Notes under the pieces: generated by a model
Seen by the model: the letters and a program-made list of their open reading frames with translations, nothing else
Told to the model about the DNA's origin: nothing
Databases searched by the model: none
Position numbers and translations under genes: made by a program
Source: Mesodorylaimus sp. YZB2_4
Taxonomy: Eukaryota; Nematoda; Enoplea; Dorylaimida; Dorylaimidae
Reading direction: 5' to 3'
Length of the DNA stretch: 64,000 nucleotides
Assembly: GCA_030248295.1 (NCBI GenBank)
Contig: JASANH010001516.1
Span: forward strand, 1 to 64,000
Shown: piece after piece, positions 36,274-47,663 of the stretch
How positions within the stretch are numbered: the first letter of the stretch is position 1
Layout: each line of letters opens with the position of its first letter

Positions 36274-38103
36274 CTGAAAAAATCAATCATACATTCCTCT
36301 GAGTATTTCTGTATGATAGTTACCGGAGGATTTTTGTTCCTCCAGCGTTCTATGATATCATATCAATGTGACGGGTCGCAGACTCTCATTCGGGCAGCTT
36401 CATCAACTTATCTACCAAAGTTGTACCTAATTTATGTATTTTCTATGTAAGGTAAAATATTTTTCAGCAGTGTACGTCCTGCTTGTTTTAACCTAATCCT
36501 GTCCCTATGTAGAGGCTCGACTGGCAATCGATACTCTGCACGGAGCCGGCAGCTGGGAGCGTCACCCGTTAGGGTGACGTTTCAGCCATGTACTAGGTCG
36601 GAGGACTTAGTACCCTTACCCTTAGTAGTACCCTTAGTTACTTAGGACCGGTGGTGCGCACCACCGGTCACTCCCTCCAGTAATACGGACCCAGTCGTAT
36701 TACACTTATTGCCTCCTCATCGCTGACTTCCTTTTGTCTAAAAGCATAAATGTGGGATCGGGAATTCCTGACTGCATGTGCTCGCTTACTCGGAAGTCCG
36801 ATTACGTGTGCTCCCACAGGCACGAGATCGGACTGTTGACATCCCATCTAATGCTGACGTGAAAGAGTTTCGAGGATCGGTGGAGCTGGCTAAATTCTTA
36901 GTTGCTGTAAGGATGCTTTATTGTTAACTGTGGCTCGAAGCGAGAGACACTCTCGCCGTATGTCACGTGGGTCGCTGTGACAGGTCCTTTTATCTCACCA
37001 AGAAACTATCGTTCATTTCGAGAATGCTCCGATCGATTCTCACGCTCTACTTTAATTACAAAGACGGCAAAAGTTTTCTAGTCGAGCGTGGATGCTCTCA
37101 TGATAATCCTCATCATCACCCCTTTTCTATCTGGCTGTGTAGATAAGACCCTGGCGACGGGCTGGCAATTAGAGTCCATTGAACTTTCACAGAATGTGGA
37201 CAGGTGCAGGCACGTTTCGTCTACCTTTCTTGATCTCTTGAGTCTCGAGACATTCCTACGTGCCAAGATACTACCATCTATAACATTGGTCAGGTGGACG
37301 CGCAGATGTTTGTGTCGTCCGACTGTTATTAGCTGGTCATCATTAAAATCGAGGTGGTCCCTACTCGAGCCTAGGCCCTCCTGCTGCAAATTGGTCATTT
37401 ACAAATGGCAACCCGTTTCGTGGCGATGTCATACTGTCTTCCTCCTGCCACTACTGCAGGCAAAATCATTTTCGCGCTCGACTGATGCACCCACTTTAGA
37501 ACCTTGAAAAGCATCAGGAAACTGTTAGCACTAAGAGATCTTGCATTGTTCCCAAAAGTGCGTGAAATGCATTTTTCTTCTCGATCTCTAAAAGGCAGTT
37601 TCTAAGCTTTCGATCACGGCATTTGCGAATGTCTCGGCCAATGAGCACTTTATTTGTAGCTAGACCCTAGTTAGAATGCCCCTTTTTCATCACGTTGGGT
37701 CCATAGCTAGAATCAGCGTAGTCCGTAGCTGCATTTTAGTCCATGCTCATTCAAAGAAAAGCGAGTGAGGTTTTTTTGTGCCATCGGTCATCAGTCGGCC
37801 TCAGCACGAGACCGTTTGTTTAGCAAGCTGGTACGAGATCGATTAATGCTTTTTCATAGGTCTAGTATTCGAACGCGAGTCTGGCTTGGTGATTATAAAA
37901 TACAGCCTGAATCTCTGTTCTCTTCCTTTCATAAATTTCTGGATCCATGAGAAAATTACGTTTCCCAACAATCCGAGGTGCTTAGAGAAAGTCGTAAACG
38001 ATTTACGACCGGCATCGAATCGGTTCATGGACTGAGTTCAAGGAGCAAGCAGCATCATTTCAAGCAGCGCTATTCAACTCGAATACTCTCTTCGTCGCCC
38101 GTA
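36274..38103. other. Repeat-containing stretch with a weak secreted-type frame
   Basis: It contains the second copy of a dispersed repeat (36510-36610), a 22-bp perfect palindrome (36647-36668) and an open frame at 37100-37507 that starts with a signal-peptide-like MIILIITPFLSGC. In another frame NWSFTNGNPF resembles the WxDG part of a C-type lectin, so 37100-37500 may be a decayed lectin fragment. None of this supports a gene call. Confidence 0.35.
36510..36610 (+). repeat. Dispersed repeat, copy 2 (partner at 10456)
   Basis: Same orientation and order of cores as 10456-10555: TAGAGGCTCG, CAATCGAT, CGGAGCCGGCAGCTGGGAG, GTTTCAGCCATG. Confidence 0.65.
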
Positions 38104-39306
38104 ATGGCCTCCTCGTATCACACCAATGTGGACTATGTTAACAGTGCCATATTACGGCATTACCAACTGAAAAGCAGTCTGGAATCAGTGGAGACACCTG
38201 CCCTCTTATCCATTGGTATCATGGGTTTCATCGGGGCTTGTTTCTCTTTGGTCATTTTTCTACGTGAACACTCATCGCCCAGCGACTTTTTCTTGTATAA
38301 AATTATATCATCGTGTGCGGCGGCGCAAATGCTCGTATTGACCATTGTCCGTTTGTCCATGTACTGCGGTTGCGAACGCAGTTACATTTGCTCATTTTTT
38401 TGGGCTCATATCAGTATTTCCGTCATGAACCTCTGCGCAGATGTGGTCGACTTCCTCATCCTATTTTTAAGCATTGAGCGAACGTGGGCTTGTCTCTTAC
38501 CATTTAAGTTCAAAAGTATCGACAAAGGACATTTAGAAAGATCGGCTGTTGTAGTGGTTTTTGTATTCACGGCCATATTTTCTATTTTTCACGCATTCGA
38601 AGTGACACTTCAATACGACACTTTTGAACACCGATATCGAGATTCGCCCTCAGAATTTTCCGAATCGGAATTATATTCTATTTTTATATCAGTAAACACC
38701 ATCCGTTTCTATGTGACAGCATGTGCTATCATCATAGCGACTATGCTTAGCATATTTGGGTTCTGGCGTACAGCCAGGCGAAGTCTTATTTTCTCACATA
38801 TTCGTGATAAAAAACGAGAAATGGACTTGTGCTGTCTTCAACTATGCACAGCCGCCCCAGTCGTCATAAACCATTTGCTCTACGCAGTCAGCCTACGAAC
38901 TGGTCATTACTCGTTCGACCAACAACGAGCCTATCTCTTACGCCAAAATGAAACTGGCGAGTGGGGCTTGGCGACGGGTGATGGAACTCTTATTGCGTTT
39001 AGTGATTTCGAAGAACGGCTAGGAAAAGCTGAAGCATTCGAATATTTGAAAACATCGACCAATCTTAGCGATGCCTTGGCGCACGCTCTTCAATTCTATT
39101 TTTATTTGATTTTTTGTTTGAAAGTGCGCCAAGGTTTTCTGGCCTTATGGTCATCCAGAAAGCCGGATTCGTCGTCTACTTACAAGGCAACCACGCTGAT
39201 GGAAGATACGCCCATCCTGAACACGAAGCCGCAATGCAGGCATAACAAATGGTGGAGAGGCAATGGTACGAGCAAGGATTCTATTGATCATGCCACTTTT
39301 GTCTAG
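38104..39306 (+). CDS. Seven-helix G-protein-coupled receptor, single exon (receptor 2)
   Basis: An intronless 400-residue receptor. The ATG at 38104 (MASSYHTNVDYVNS) is chosen over the longer open frame from 37978 because it gives a normal short N-terminus. Helices are seen at LLSIGIMGFIGACFSLVIF, FFLYKIISSCAAAQMLVL, SISVMNLCADVVDFLILFL, AVVVVFVFTAIFSIFHAF, FYVTACAIIIATMLSIFGF, LQLCTAAPVVINHLLYAV and ALAHALQFYFYLIFCL. The DRY position is ERT in SIERTWACLLPFKF, a form seen in peptide-receptor-like families of ecdysozoans. The loop between helices 6 and 7 is about 65 residues, unusually long. The tail is Ser/Thr-rich and ends DHATFV. A neuropeptide-type ligand is an inference only. Confidence 0.82.
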   Translation: MASSYHTNVDYVNSAILRHYQLKSSLESVETPALLSIGIMGFIGACFSLVIFLREHSSPSDFFLYKIISSCAAAQMLVLTIVRLSMYCGCERSYICSFFWAHISISVMNLCADVVDFLILFLSIERTWACLLPFKFKSIDKGHLERSAVVVVFVFTAIFSIFHAFEVTLQYDTFEHRYRDSPSEFSESELYSIFISVNTIRFYVTACAIIIATMLSIFGFWRTARRSLIFSHIRDKKREMDLCCLQLCTAAPVVINHLLYAVSLRTGHYSFDQQRAYLLRQNETGEWGLATGDGTLIAFSDFEERLGKAEAFEYLKTSTNLSDALAHALQFYFYLIFCLKVRQGFLALWSSRKPDSSSTYKATTLMEDTPILNTKPQCRHNKWWRGNGTSKDSIDHATFV

Positions 39307-39656
39307 TGTTATCTCGCACACGGAGTTCTCAGCACTGGCTTTATTGTGAAATGTATGAACAGTCATTAAAGTCATGAGTCCGAGCAAAGCACAAAGTCAA
39401 TATCTCAGACATATTAGCCACACGACGGTAAGACAGATCAGGCAGCAATGCCGAACATAAAGCTTGTGCTCACACACTATATATAGCCTGCTTCCATATT
39501 CATAGACGGACATCACTCAAAAAACCAAGGCACTTGTCCGTACCAAAAAAGCTTGCTATACAAACACAGTGCGCAATCCTGAAAAGAGAGTCAAAACAGA
39601 AAAGCATGTCATATTTAACCTTGGAACGTGTTTGCCAAGGTGAGATGCCCGTCCTT
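39307..39656. other. Short gap between convergent genes
   Basis: 350 bp between receptor 2 and the ZP gene 3' end. It probably holds both 3' UTRs, with no other feature seen. Confidence 0.4.
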
Positions 39657-42600
39657 TTAGGAAGCTTTATATAAATAATTTAGTGGAACAGAACGATGGA
39701 AATGAGTTAAATTCTTTCGGCCTCTTAGTCGACGCAAACAAAACACGACGACAGCAACTGTGAAGATCATCATTGCCAATATAGGCAACAATATAGCCAG
39801 CATGGTTTGTGATGATAAGCAGACTCGTCCATTAGGCCATTGCTTACGATGCCAGTCGACGCCCTCGTCCTCTTCTCCGTTTAGCACCCTCGACGGGTCA
39901 TTGGAATGAGCGTGCCGCCCATCGCTGTCGTGCTCATCTAATGAAAAGGAGTGATCATGAATTATTGATTAGGATAGGTCTGCATGATATAACGCGACTG
40001 CACTCTCACGATCAGTCGTACTGTCACACTGCCGTGAGTTATACTCGATGAAGGAAGTCTTTTAGAGCAATTTAATCTTGAATAACAACCCAGGAAAACA
40101 TATTTTCACTTCATTTATTCCTTTAACGCGAGTCTCTGACTGGATTAAAAGTTTTTCAGAATCCCATTATGCACGCCTACAACGGCGACTAACTTTTATA
40201 ATCCCAACTCGGGTTAGGCTTCGAACTACGAGGTAATGTTCAGGTACACAGGACTGTCTTCTCGAAGAAAATCTCGAAGAGGCGTTAAAAAAGACCCTGA
40301 CGCACTTCAATTAGAGCGATACCTTTGGCGAAGATGCATTTGTAACTAATTCGAGTATGCATCATATAATTTTTTAAAACCGTACGTTACAGTCCAGTGG
40401 TCAAGGGTGCGCTCAGATAAAGTGTAGGACTCGGTCAGGGCAAACTCTTCCTGCATTTAGAGCAAAGTCGTCTTCTCAAAGTGCACTGTTACTCACCCTT
40501 GATAGGTCCTTCTTCTGGTTCCAAAACCCACATCAGTTGACTGACATCGGTTTCGATATCGGGCAACTTTTCGTAAGGCTGGTCCTTGAATCGTCCGCCC
40601 TCTCCTTCGGGATCGCGTTTGATAAGTTGGCTAGCGGCATCCAACAATGGACTGAGTACGTTTCGTCGTCCTCGTCCATCATCGCCAGCGCCCACAACGA
40701 TGATTGTTGCATTGGCCAGGGTCAGTGGGCTAACGGTGGTTGTTCCATTCGAATTGCCCATGCCTGTCGGGTTCATGACTTCATTGAAAGTGTCGTTGGA
40801 GAGATCGTTGCTATCCCCGCCAGATCCCTCACCAGAGGCCACCTCTGTCACACCATCCTCTGTCTCACGTATCCACGATAAATTTCGGTGACCAGTCTTT
40901 GATAGCAATAGAAAGCCTTCGGAGGAAGTTATATTGAGCAGTGACAGCTGAGAGTCGTTTGTACTGCCTGACAAGTTTCCACTGCCATTGTCGAATACGG
41001 TCACGTTAAGTAGGTCGGTGTCAACAGACGAGGAAGTAAAAACGGGGAACTCTGTCGTGGTGTCCGGAAGGATGCTGTTGTCAACGATTGTTGAGTTCTC
41101 GACAGTAGCGGTGACCTGATTCTCAAAGATGGTAGAGGCAGTATTGTTTTCCGATATACCTGTGATGATAGTAGTTTCATTGTTCAACTGCGGTTCCGTC
41201 ACGTTTTCTGCGATAATTCCATTCGGAGCGGGGCTGGTTGTCGTCTCATTGGCCGCAATGATGGAGACATTTTCGCCTTCAAGGATGATTGTCGTGTTCG
41301 TTAAAGTGCTACTCGATGTGAAAGACTCTGAAGGTGGAAATCCTTGGGGGGTTGGGAAATTACCGTTGGTAGCGTTGGTTCCGTTAGTTGCAGAGACAGT
41401 TGCATTTTCATTCGTTTCATTGACCATCACTTTCACGCTCGCCGTCAGCTGAGATGCCGATGTTGTCACCTCGACGTCGGAGACCGATGTTTGGGATGGA
41501 GTGCTTTCTGTAGTGGATGTGGAAGCAGGCTGAGAAACGATCTGTTCTGACTGACCACCTGATGATGGCAAGCTGCCCCCGCAGACTGGAGGCTGGAAAG
41601 AAAATGCGTGACGAGAGGATAGGGCGTGCTAAATCAGGAGTGCGTACCGATATGCCATCACAACCGCCATCAGCCTTTTGGCAAAGTTTGATTTGACAGT
41701 TAAACATGACTGCCGTCTTGTCAGCGAACTTGAACACATGGGTTTCCTGCTGGACTCGAGTCAAGTCGGAACTGTATTCAGGTGTGCGTAGGACGTACTG
41801 GTCGATGCTGCACCTGCAATGGGAGAGCACATGTCATTTGACTCGGACTATAAGAACCTTTTTGCACAATCACAGTCAGCCCGGGATCTTTCGCTGGGGC
41901 TACACCATTATTGAACCCTCATGTCACTGGACATAATAACCTTACCCTTTCTGATCCAACACTTTGAAATCATTGCCCTGGCCATCAGTCACAACGCAAC
42001 TATGCACCAAGACGCCGTACGTTGGTGAAGGGCAAGTCCATGTGTGCCATACTTTGTCACCGACCCTGGCATAACGTACGGCTGGGCCATTTGGGCTTTC
42101 AGCATGAAGTTCGTAGTTGCATACAGGCATCGGTGCACCGCCAGTTATCGCTTGGGTAGAGATCATGCTGCAATCAATCACTATGCATTGTCTGATAAAA
42201 CCTCATCTGACCAGCCCTCTAACTAACCTGACGTCTAAAAGTGATGTTACGGTCTTCTCGGCTTCCATGTAAAAGCACTTGATACTATAAGCCCTGTCCA
42301 CTTTTGTCACAAACATAGGATGCAGCTGCACTACCACGACCACTGCATAAGAGATACCTCGTGGTTCCAACTAAAAGAAGGGTTGCAGGATGCTTCTCAC
42401 TGAGCTTCAAAAATGCACGTACCTGGCGTTGTCGATTCATGCCACAACTGCCAATCGTGAATGATCCACTATTGGTCTTTTCGAAGGCGCAACTGTTATC
42501 AATGGAGTGCCCCTTAGCGTACACCTTGCTGGCCACACCGTTCGATGTCTTCACGCTGAATCGTACTGACAGCTCCCCGCATTCGATTTCAGGTTGCCCT

Positions 42601-43302
42601 GAAAAGCTGATTCAAAATACTGGCACTAAACTACACTAAAATAACAGCAAGGTTACCGTCTATGTCATTCGGAAACTTCACTGCATTGGTGCCGTGGAAC
42701 ACCTGAAACATGGAGTGGCTAGTTTTTTGTTGGATGGGAGAGACATGGTGTTGCATTTGTCAAAGTCAGTCGTTGGCACTGTTTTGTATTGTCTGGTCAA
42801 CACTGATCTCTTGAAATATGGCGAGATAACCTTTTTACCAATCCTCTGCCACACGCACACGACTGCCTTCCCAGAACCACAGCTTATTCTTGTCTACGTA
42901 TTCTTTACCGACAATTTTTTTCTCACGAATACCCGCCAGGCGATTACCAGAGGCCCAAGAACCTTCAGTTACGCTGCACCTAAAAAACTACCCGTATATC
43001 TAGTTTGTACTTACAAGGGTCTCGACCTCACACAAGCTCATTGTGCAGAACATCGGATTTCTTGATTTTAATTCATCACCATCATCTGCGTACGCCGCGA
43101 TGTCTCGCACGAATCGTTCCTTTTTATTGGTGCCAGCTGTGCTGTGGTTTTTCTCGAAAAGACGACATTGAAAAGAGTAAGTGAACAATATCAGGTGCTC
43201 TCGTTCAAGACAGACCGCCCTGGCCCGAATTATTGATTTACAGGCATTGAAGAAAAAAGAAAATCCTAACAGGCCAATAACAATACTATTCTTTGACGCC
43301 AC
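39657..43302 (-). CDS. Cuticlin-like ZP-domain membrane protein with Ser/Thr-rich region
   Basis: Well-supported exons, minus strand: 42702-42657, 42598-42423, 42370-42228, 42167-41946, 41813-41648, 41592-40497, 39937-39657. They give 709 residues. The ZP domain follows the ecdysozoan cuticlin pattern: PEIECGELSVRF, ASKVYAKGHSIDNSC, IGSCGMNRQRQ, HPMFVTKVDRAYSIKCFYME, APMPVCNYEL, then FNCQIKLCQKADGGCDGI and PPVC. After it come about 250 Ser/Thr/Asn-rich residues full of N-glycosylation sequons, a furin-type RGRR site, a helix (LAILLPILAMMIFTVAVVVF) and a basic cytoplasmic end. Such proteins are cleaved and polymerise in apical extracellular matrix. Further 5' exons (43017-43302 and about 42848-42975) carry a hydrophobic leader-like stretch and PAN-like cysteines, but their joins are unresolved. 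The start is therefore approximate. Confidence 0.85.
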
Positions 43303-44150
43303 TCGGTGAGGCGAAACAAACGTTGATCAACGCGAAACGGATATATTTCAAGGTAGGCCACAGGGCGGGCACCCCACCCCTTCAACATTATCATTTCCAG
43401 TGAAACATGATCGAAGACCCGTATTTGGAAGACGATGCAGCGGAAGAAAGGAGACTCGGGCGGTCAGTTCCGAAAGCGATAAAAAAGTCAGTCACCGTGA
43501 GACTAGATTGTTGGTCAATAGGAGCTATTGGAAAGAGAAAAAAGGCACGAAAACGAGTTGATTCGAGTAGACTAGATCCGACCGCAATAGTAGTTTTCTA
43601 GAGCGTAAGCAACCATAACCTTGCTCGTCGTCGTTAACCTGACCACAGCAATTTCTCCTCAAAAGCGGAACGATGCAGAAAATGTACGGTTTCTTCTCCT
43701 CACTTCCAACACTGTCAATGGACCTATCGAGGCGAGCACATGCCGTTTTTTGAATCAGATGCGAACATAGCAATGAGACCATACGGCTGGCGAAGGAGAC
43801 TCCTAATTGGCGTTGTTGCTGAGAAGATGAGATGGACAGCTGGCAATTAGGGTGTGTGAAGTCAAGGAAAACCGAACAAAAGTTAGGGTTGACACGAGAT
43901 CAACAATAGCGCACTTCCCGCTGAAGCTTGCAAGCTTCCGGGTCTTATCTGTTGCTCTGGCGTTTCATGTGTAACACATGTGCATAGTAAAACAGTTGTA
44001 TGCATAACAGCCCGTTTGCTGACGTGCTGTGCCGCCTTGTGAGTGAATTAAATGTCTGTCCATTCAGCCCTATTCAAGCTTCATGTCTGCACCTTCTGGG
44101 TCCTACTGTACATTTGGACTCACATGAGTTAGACTAACACGACCACTTAC
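43303..44150. other. Mostly unassigned stretch
   Basis: An ATG at 43407, placed after a TTTCCAG, opens MIEDPYLEDDAAEERRLGRS up to a GTGAGA donor. This could be a first coding exon on the plus strand, but no matching next exon was found. The rest is unassigned. Confidence 0.3.
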
Positions 44151-44473
44151 CGCCATGGCTCTTAGCAGCACCGCAAACGCTAACTTCATGCCAACCGGCT
44201 CCATGACCCAATGCAATAAATAAGTGAATACAAGCCTGAAGAGCAAGTGAAGCAATCCGCAAATAAGGACTTGATCAGGCGTCAGCAAATGAATGCAGTG
44301 TCCGCTCACGATCAGTGTCAATAGAGCACGATGCCTGTAAAGGAAAAGGCAAGTTGTCTCAGAGAACACCTCAACATCGGAGTGAGGTCTGCTAGAGAGG
44401 CGAGGGAGCACGGCTGGTATGGACGCAATAAATGAGCGGAACGTGTCATCAACCCGGCAGTCGCATTGCACAT
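44151..44473 (-). CDS. Two exons of an unrecognised multi-helix membrane protein (partial)
   Basis: From an ATG at 44473 (MCNATAGLMTRSAHLLRPYQ) an exon to 44370 joins in phase 2 to 44334-44151 over a 35-bp intron, which is shorter than its neighbours. The second exon is strongly hydrophobic (ALLTLIVSGHCIHLLT, then VLICGLLHLLFRLVFTYLL and MKLAFAVLLRAM) and ends at a clear GTAAGT donor, so a further exon should follow. An open segment after GGCACAG near 44022 is a candidate but weak. No family recognised. Confidence 0.42.
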
Positions 44474-47420
44474 ATTTTGGCCATTATCGGTTAATCGAGC
44501 GTTTAGATGGAAAAAGTTTGGCGGCGTCAGTTGGAGGAGTGAGTGGAGGAGAGACGAAAAAGCGAGTCGAATGAGCAAGAAGCGATTTCTTTTCTTGCTG
44601 AGGGTCAAGGTGTGCGCGACTAGCACTTGTATGAACCTTGGACAGTTTGTCATAAAATCGTTCGTTGAACGGACTTAAAAGTCGCCGCTGGACGCGCCTA
44701 CCACCGAGGCCGGTCCCACCCTCATTCCGCGGGTCACACAAGTACGTAATAGATGGTGGCGGCTTTGTACACAGTAGCGTGTTAACGAGCACAAAAGGCC
44801 GAGGGAGGACAGCACACTACTTTGAAAAATTGACCATCTAAGACGTCCCTGCTCCAACTAAGATATCTTCCCAAAATAATCTACTCGTCATGCTCTCCCT
44901 GCTCTTGCCAATGGCGGTGCGTTTTTGTGCGCGCTCAATTCATGATGACCGTAGAAGGGATTGGACGAGTTTGTGAAGTTCATAGTTTGTACATGGATCC
45001 AAGTATGGAGTTCGTGAGGGGAGAAAGTGTCGCGCCATCACAATGAGAAGACCGCTACAAGAGGCGAATTTTCTGTCGGCGATTGACTATTTCCACATGA
45101 ACTACCGGCCGTCTTCGAATAAGAGTTCGGACGCGGACAGAATGATGCTGTTGAACTTGGATGCTTTGACCAAGTGTACCCAGGGCAAGAATAATTGAAC
45201 CCGCAAAAAAAGAACCGAAACGAGCAAGAATAAATAACGGGTCGTAGCAGGTCGACCCCTGTGTCCCTGTAGCCTGAGATCAGGGAAACCTGACCTAGTC
45301 GCCACCCAGTGACATACTAGAGTCTTGTCCATGTCATCAATTACGTAAGAGATCAAGCACTTTTCTTCCCAAGCTGTGCCAGTGAGGTAACTGAGGACGA
45401 GTATCCGACTACAACCGACAGTGCACCCGCATGACTCCTATTTTAGTCCTTGTGAGCACCAGACGGCGCAAGCCGCATGCAACTCGCTATCAGTCAAGCA
45501 ATCAAACCTTGACCATTACTTACTTCTTTTGGTCACCGAGGGAGTCGTTGACCCTTCGACCTTTACGTCTTTTGGGGAACTAAAATTTCTTATCGTAAAA
45601 TCGAGCCGTCTGAAGTAATGTGGCCAGCCACCAGTCTGACCCCGACTGTGACCGTTTTCGGCCATCAGTCGACAGTGGACAACACCGTCACGCACGAATG
45701 ACCACCAGCATACTTCGAGGACGACCGCACTTTAATAACACCTATTGCGCAAACGTTACGCTTTGATGGTCACTCGGTAATTGGCAGTTGAGTGCAATCG
45801 AAAGCTAAGCACCATAAACGAAAGTGAAAAAGAGGATACCAAGTTTGGACACCTTGTTGTGGCCTTTTATATTCTAAAGTGTTGCCATGAAGGATATGCG
45901 CATCAACAGGATACCTCGGCCGCTTTACCCATTTCTGCTCATTGAACCCCTGTTCTTTTTTCTTTGGTGCATTAGGTGGACGTCGTCCGGTGCGCCAAAT
46001 ATGTAAGGCGGCTCCAAGGACGCCTTAAAATGGAAGTAAGACGTTTTGTCGAGGTGTGAATGGAAGGACGAAAGGAAACGTGGTCACCAATTGAATTTAT
46101 TCAAACCACGACTATCCGCCCGAACGTGTGTCGACCTCTGGCACAATGTGCATAATCGGGACGACATTTTTACGCGTTCATGCATTATTAGACATTTCTT
46201 TTTCCCGTTTCCCGTCCCGTTCTTACATTTTGTCATATCCTCCATTTTTCTTATTTCATTTTGCCCTTTTTCGGACAGCGTGCAAATTGCTGGCTGCTCA
46301 AGGATGCAAAAAAATGTATAAACACTCAAGCCAGACTGAAGTAAAGCAAATTGGACATAAATGGACCCAAATTCCTGCTCTTAGGAAAACGGACCGAGGC
46401 CACTGCTCAACCTGAATAAAGACTTTGAGTCAAAGGGCTCGCTCATTTCTTACAATAAATTTCCTGAAAAGGGAAAAGGCCTGTTATGAGACCCTAATGC
46501 GTCACTAAAATGTAGTTCAATTATTGAAATGTATATAAAATATTTAGAGCTACTTTTTGTGCAATAACCGAACTAGATGTATTCTTGTTTGTTGCACGCA
46601 ATCAATCTAAATTGAGCACGAATTGGATGCATTCTTCATTGTTGCACAACGAAAGACTCTAAAATGGGTGACAAGATCAAATGACGGTCTGGAGGATTAG
46701 TACTTGCTGAGGCTTTACTGAACCGGGGCGTTGCAAAATTGCAGTGTCGAGACAAGGAAACAGTCGGGACTAAGAAGAATGTGTGAATGAATGATACGGG
46801 TGAGGGGAGGTGGGAGTAAGCAGGGTGATAAATGAAGTAGTTTGTTAAGTTTCAGATAAATCATGTGCGCCCGTTAACTCTTTGAAAACAAGCTCTGACA
46901 AGGCAATGTCCATCGACTATTTTGATATTGAGTCAAATGTGCGTGAACTGCCCATGAGCCCCGTAACATAATCACGGATGAGCACATGCCACTGAAACCT
47001 TACAGAATGAGTTTTACATAAATTTTTAACCTTGCTCAGTTGAAAATCAAATGCAATGCTTGGGACGCGTCTTTTGTGAGTGAGTGAGTCGGATACCCGC
47101 TGCTGCTGACGCGGATTCGAAAAGTGCTCTGCAGAGGGGGCTCTCCTATTTTAGCAAGGATTCTATTAATACGGTGGCTATAGAACTTCTTTTTTCGTTG
47201 CGGTGACTGCAAATGTTTTGCTTTTGGCGTTTCCTTGTGGAACAAGCCAAAAATACGACTACAATAAAATATCTCCCGCAAAATCATGTGTTGACATTGA
47301 CTTCGCTGTTGCACACGTATGCTAGATCCCATTGGCACCTCACGCCTATAAATCACTGAAGGCTACACGGACCATACCTCTACTGTGGGCCACTCAATGG
47401 TATTGTGGAGCGCATGATTA
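44474..47420. other. Unassigned stretch
   Basis: Almost 3 kb without a recognisable exon, RNA gene or delimited repeat. Open frames are short and lack splice context. Confidence 0.45.
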
Positions 47421-47663
47421 TTAAACAACAACGAAGTCTCCAAACCCATCTCGCAAGCAAAAGGTATCAAATCTTAGGCGTGAACGCCCGCCAGCTTCAG
47501 TCTTATCCTGGCATCTCTCGAAAACGTCACATCCAATTGGGCGACTGATCAGGTTGCCCAAGGTCGCCTTGTTCATCGCAACGATAAAATCCGCTAATCC
47601 ACGTGGAGTATCTGGCCTGGGTATTCTAGCCATTTGTCGAGCATCGGATTCCCAATTGATCAT
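47421..47663 (-). CDS. Short protein starting MINWE, member 1
   Basis: An 80-residue frame from an ATG at 47663 to a stop at 47421. Its first 17 residues (MINWESDARQMARIPRP) match the start of a second short frame at 49890-50093 (MINWETDSRRLDRLPRP), and a Lys codon precedes the ATG in both. Many of the differences are synonymous or conservative, which argues for a protein-coding origin. Two cysteines follow (IGCDVFERCQDK). There is no signal peptide or known domain. It may be an exon of a larger gene. Confidence 0.42.
   Translation of the reverse strand: MINWESDARQMARIPRPDTPRGLADFIVAMNKATLGNLISRPIGCDVFERCQDKTEAGGRSRLRFDTFCLRDGFGDFVVV

Noticed and set aside
37100..37507. Secreted protein or third lectin
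   Set aside because: A good signal-like start and a lectin-like NWSFTNGNPF occur in different frames with no splice solution; at best a decayed fragment.
40537..41452. Plus-strand open frames over the ZP gene
   Set aside because: They mirror the Ser/Thr-rich exon; the minus strand has the ZP domain and matching splice phases.
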